NCBI GenBank assembly: GCA_963580455.1
Contig: OY756962.1
Span: forward strand, 16,262,001-16,326,000
Direction of reading: 5' to 3'
DNA from: Euonymus europaeus
Lineage: Eukaryota > Streptophyta > Magnoliopsida > Celastrales > Celastraceae
Length of the DNA: 64,000 nucleotides
The first letter of the stretch is position 1; every line of letters starts with the position of its first letter. The translations under genes and the position numbers were made by a program. Positions 62,751 to 64,000 of this stretch are shown in pieces. The notes beneath the pieces were generated by a model. It was given only the letters and a program-made list of their open reading frames with translations. It did no database searches and was not told the DNA's origin.

Positions 62751-64000
62751 CTATGAGAAATGGACAAAACCGTTAAAAGCTCCTCCATAGAGAGAGTTGA
62801 GCAACTTCGGACCATCAAAGTTGCTCGGTGTACACTTTTTATTGTTATTCTATGTCAAATTTTATGAGTATAAGCTTCCAAGATTATTTCGATTCCAAAT
62901 CACCAACTTTCTATGAGAAATGGACAAAACCGTTAAAAGCTCCTCCATAGAGAGAGTTGAGCAACTTCGAACCATCAAAGTTGCTCGATGTAAACTTTTT
63001 ATTGTTCTTCTATGTTAATTTGTATGAGTATAAGCTTCCTAGATTATTTCGATGCCAAAAAATGAACTTTTTACGACAAATGGAAAAAACCGTTAAAAGC
63101 TCCTCCATAGAGAGAGTTGAGATATTTCGGACCGTCAAAGTTGCTCGGTGTACACTCTTTATTGTTCTTCCATGTATAATTTTACGAGTATAAGCTTCCT
63201 AGATTATTTCGATGCTAAAACACCATCTTTCTATGACAAATGGACAAAACCGTTAAAAGCCCCTCCATAGAGAGAGTTGAGCAACTTCGGACCAACAAAG
63301 TTTCTCGGGATACACTTTTCATTGTTCTTCTATGTGAAATTTTACGAGTATAAGCTTCCAAGATTATTTCGATACCAAAAAATGAACTTTTTACAACAAA
63401 TGGACAAAACCGTTAAAAGCCCCTCCATAGAGAGAGTTGAGCAACTTCAGACCATCAAAGTTGCTCGGTGTACACTTTTTATTGTTATTCTATGTCAAAT
63501 TTTATGAGTATAAGCTTCCACGATTATTTCGATTCCAAATCACCAACTTTCTATGAGAAATGGACAAAACCGTTAAAAGCTCCTCCATAGAGAGAGTTGA
63601 GCAACTTCGAACCGTCAAAGTTGCTCGATGTACACTTTTTATTGTTCTTCTATGTCAAATTTTACGTGTTTAATCTTCCAAGATTATTTCGATTCCAAAT
63701 CATCAACTTTCTATGAGAAATGGACAAAACCGTTAAAAGCTCCTCCATAGAGAGTGTGGAGCAACTTCGGACCATCAAAGTTGCTCGATGTACACTTTTT
63801 ATTGTTCTTCTATGTTAAATTTTACGAGTATAAGCTTCCTAGATTATTTCGATGAGAAAAAACGAACTTTTTACGACAAATGGACAAAACCGTTAAAATC
63901 TCCTCCATAGAGAGAGTTGAGCAACTTCGAACAATGAAAGTTGCTCGGTGTACACTCTTTATTGTTCTTCCATGTCAAATTTTACGAGTATAAGCTTCCT
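62751..64000 (+). repeat. Right-edge monomers, mosaic
   Basis: About eight monomers of known subtypes in an order not repeated elsewhere in the window. Included are a ttaatttgtatgag monomer, a ttgagatatttcgg monomer, a gataccaaaaaatg monomer, and the tttacgtgtttaatcttcc monomer at about 63.66 kb that lacks the HindIII site. The array continues past the window edge, since the last monomer is cut in mid-copy. No gene or other element was seen. Confidence 0.82.

Larger units (their letters stand above)
1..64000 (+). repeat. Satellite array of ~160-bp monomers filling the window
   Basis: The whole window is head-to-tail copies of one monomer family. The phrase accatcaaag returns at 1, 161, 321, 481 and so on at 160-base spacing, and the same landmarks (HindIII site, tgtacacttttt block, catagagagagttg block) can be followed to the last line. 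All copies run in the same direction; I saw no inverted stretch and no unrelated sequence. Monomer length, AT richness and layered higher-order repeats fit a centromeric or pericentromeric satellite of a eukaryote, most likely a plant. That assignment is inference from form. I do not recognise the monomer as a named satellite; the short gagtataag match to the Arabidopsis 178-bp repeat is too short to imply relationship. Confidence 0.97.

Noticed and set aside
1..64000. CRISPR array or other prokaryotic direct-repeat system
   Set aside because: There are no short constant repeats separated by unique spacers. The whole 160 bp recurs with graded similarity, without cas genes, and at a scale typical of eukaryotic satellites.
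1..64000. Ribosomal intergenic spacer, telomere or subtelomere repeats
   Set aside because: No rRNA coding sequence, no short G-rich telomere motif, and no gene-bearing flanks were seen. Regular 160-bp monomers with HORs fit a centromere-type satellite better.

Overview
The window is one uninterrupted block of satellite DNA. From the first base to the last it is made of head-to-tail copies of a single AT-rich monomer of about 160 bp, roughly 400 copies, all in the same orientation. I found no protein-coding gene, RNA gene, transposon, CRISPR array or non-satellite island on either strand. A representative monomer (161-320) has 54 G+C among 160 bases by hand count. The length is near a nucleosome repeat, nearly every monomer carries a HindIII site, and the copies form multi-length higher-order repeats (HORs). 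This is what a eukaryotic centromeric or pericentromeric satellite looks like, most probably from a plant, although I cannot name the species or family. Many monomer differences are CG to TG or CA changes, which points to a genome with methylated cytosines.

Layout. 1-2.1 kb: monomers ending in a 480-bp trimer repeat. 2.3-9.75 kb: an 18-mer HOR of 2877 bp, about 2.6 copies. 9.75-12.3 kb: a mixed domain. 12.56-16.9 kb: a domain whose pieces recur at 27.7-32.9 kb. 16.9-28.3 kb: a 20-mer HOR of 3198 bp, about 3.6 copies, which looks like the youngest expansion. 28.3-31.7 kb: its diverged right flank. 31.66-36.7 kb: a second copy of the first 5 kb of the window. 34.7-38.8 kb: two 13-mers of about 2077 bp. 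38.85-39.64 kb: trimer monomers again. 40.4-52.7 kb: consecutive HOR units of 16, 16, 15, 12 and 18 monomers. 52.0-56.56 kb: a copy of 7.9-12.29 kb, offset by 44.1 kb. 57.2-61.5 kb: a 12-mer HOR of 1918 bp with a nested 4-mer. 61.5-64 kb: a mosaic end.

There are no genes to work together. The biology here is the structure of the array. HOR periods equal a whole number of 160-bp monomers minus a few diagnostic small deletions, and chimeric monomers mark past unequal exchanges. Each typical monomer also carries a 9-bp inverted repeat (dyad) around its best conserved segment. Short open frames occur at almost every monomer, but they are by-products of the repeat and are not annotated as genes. 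Coordinates of block edges are read by eye and are good to a few tens of bases unless a diagnostic base fixes them.
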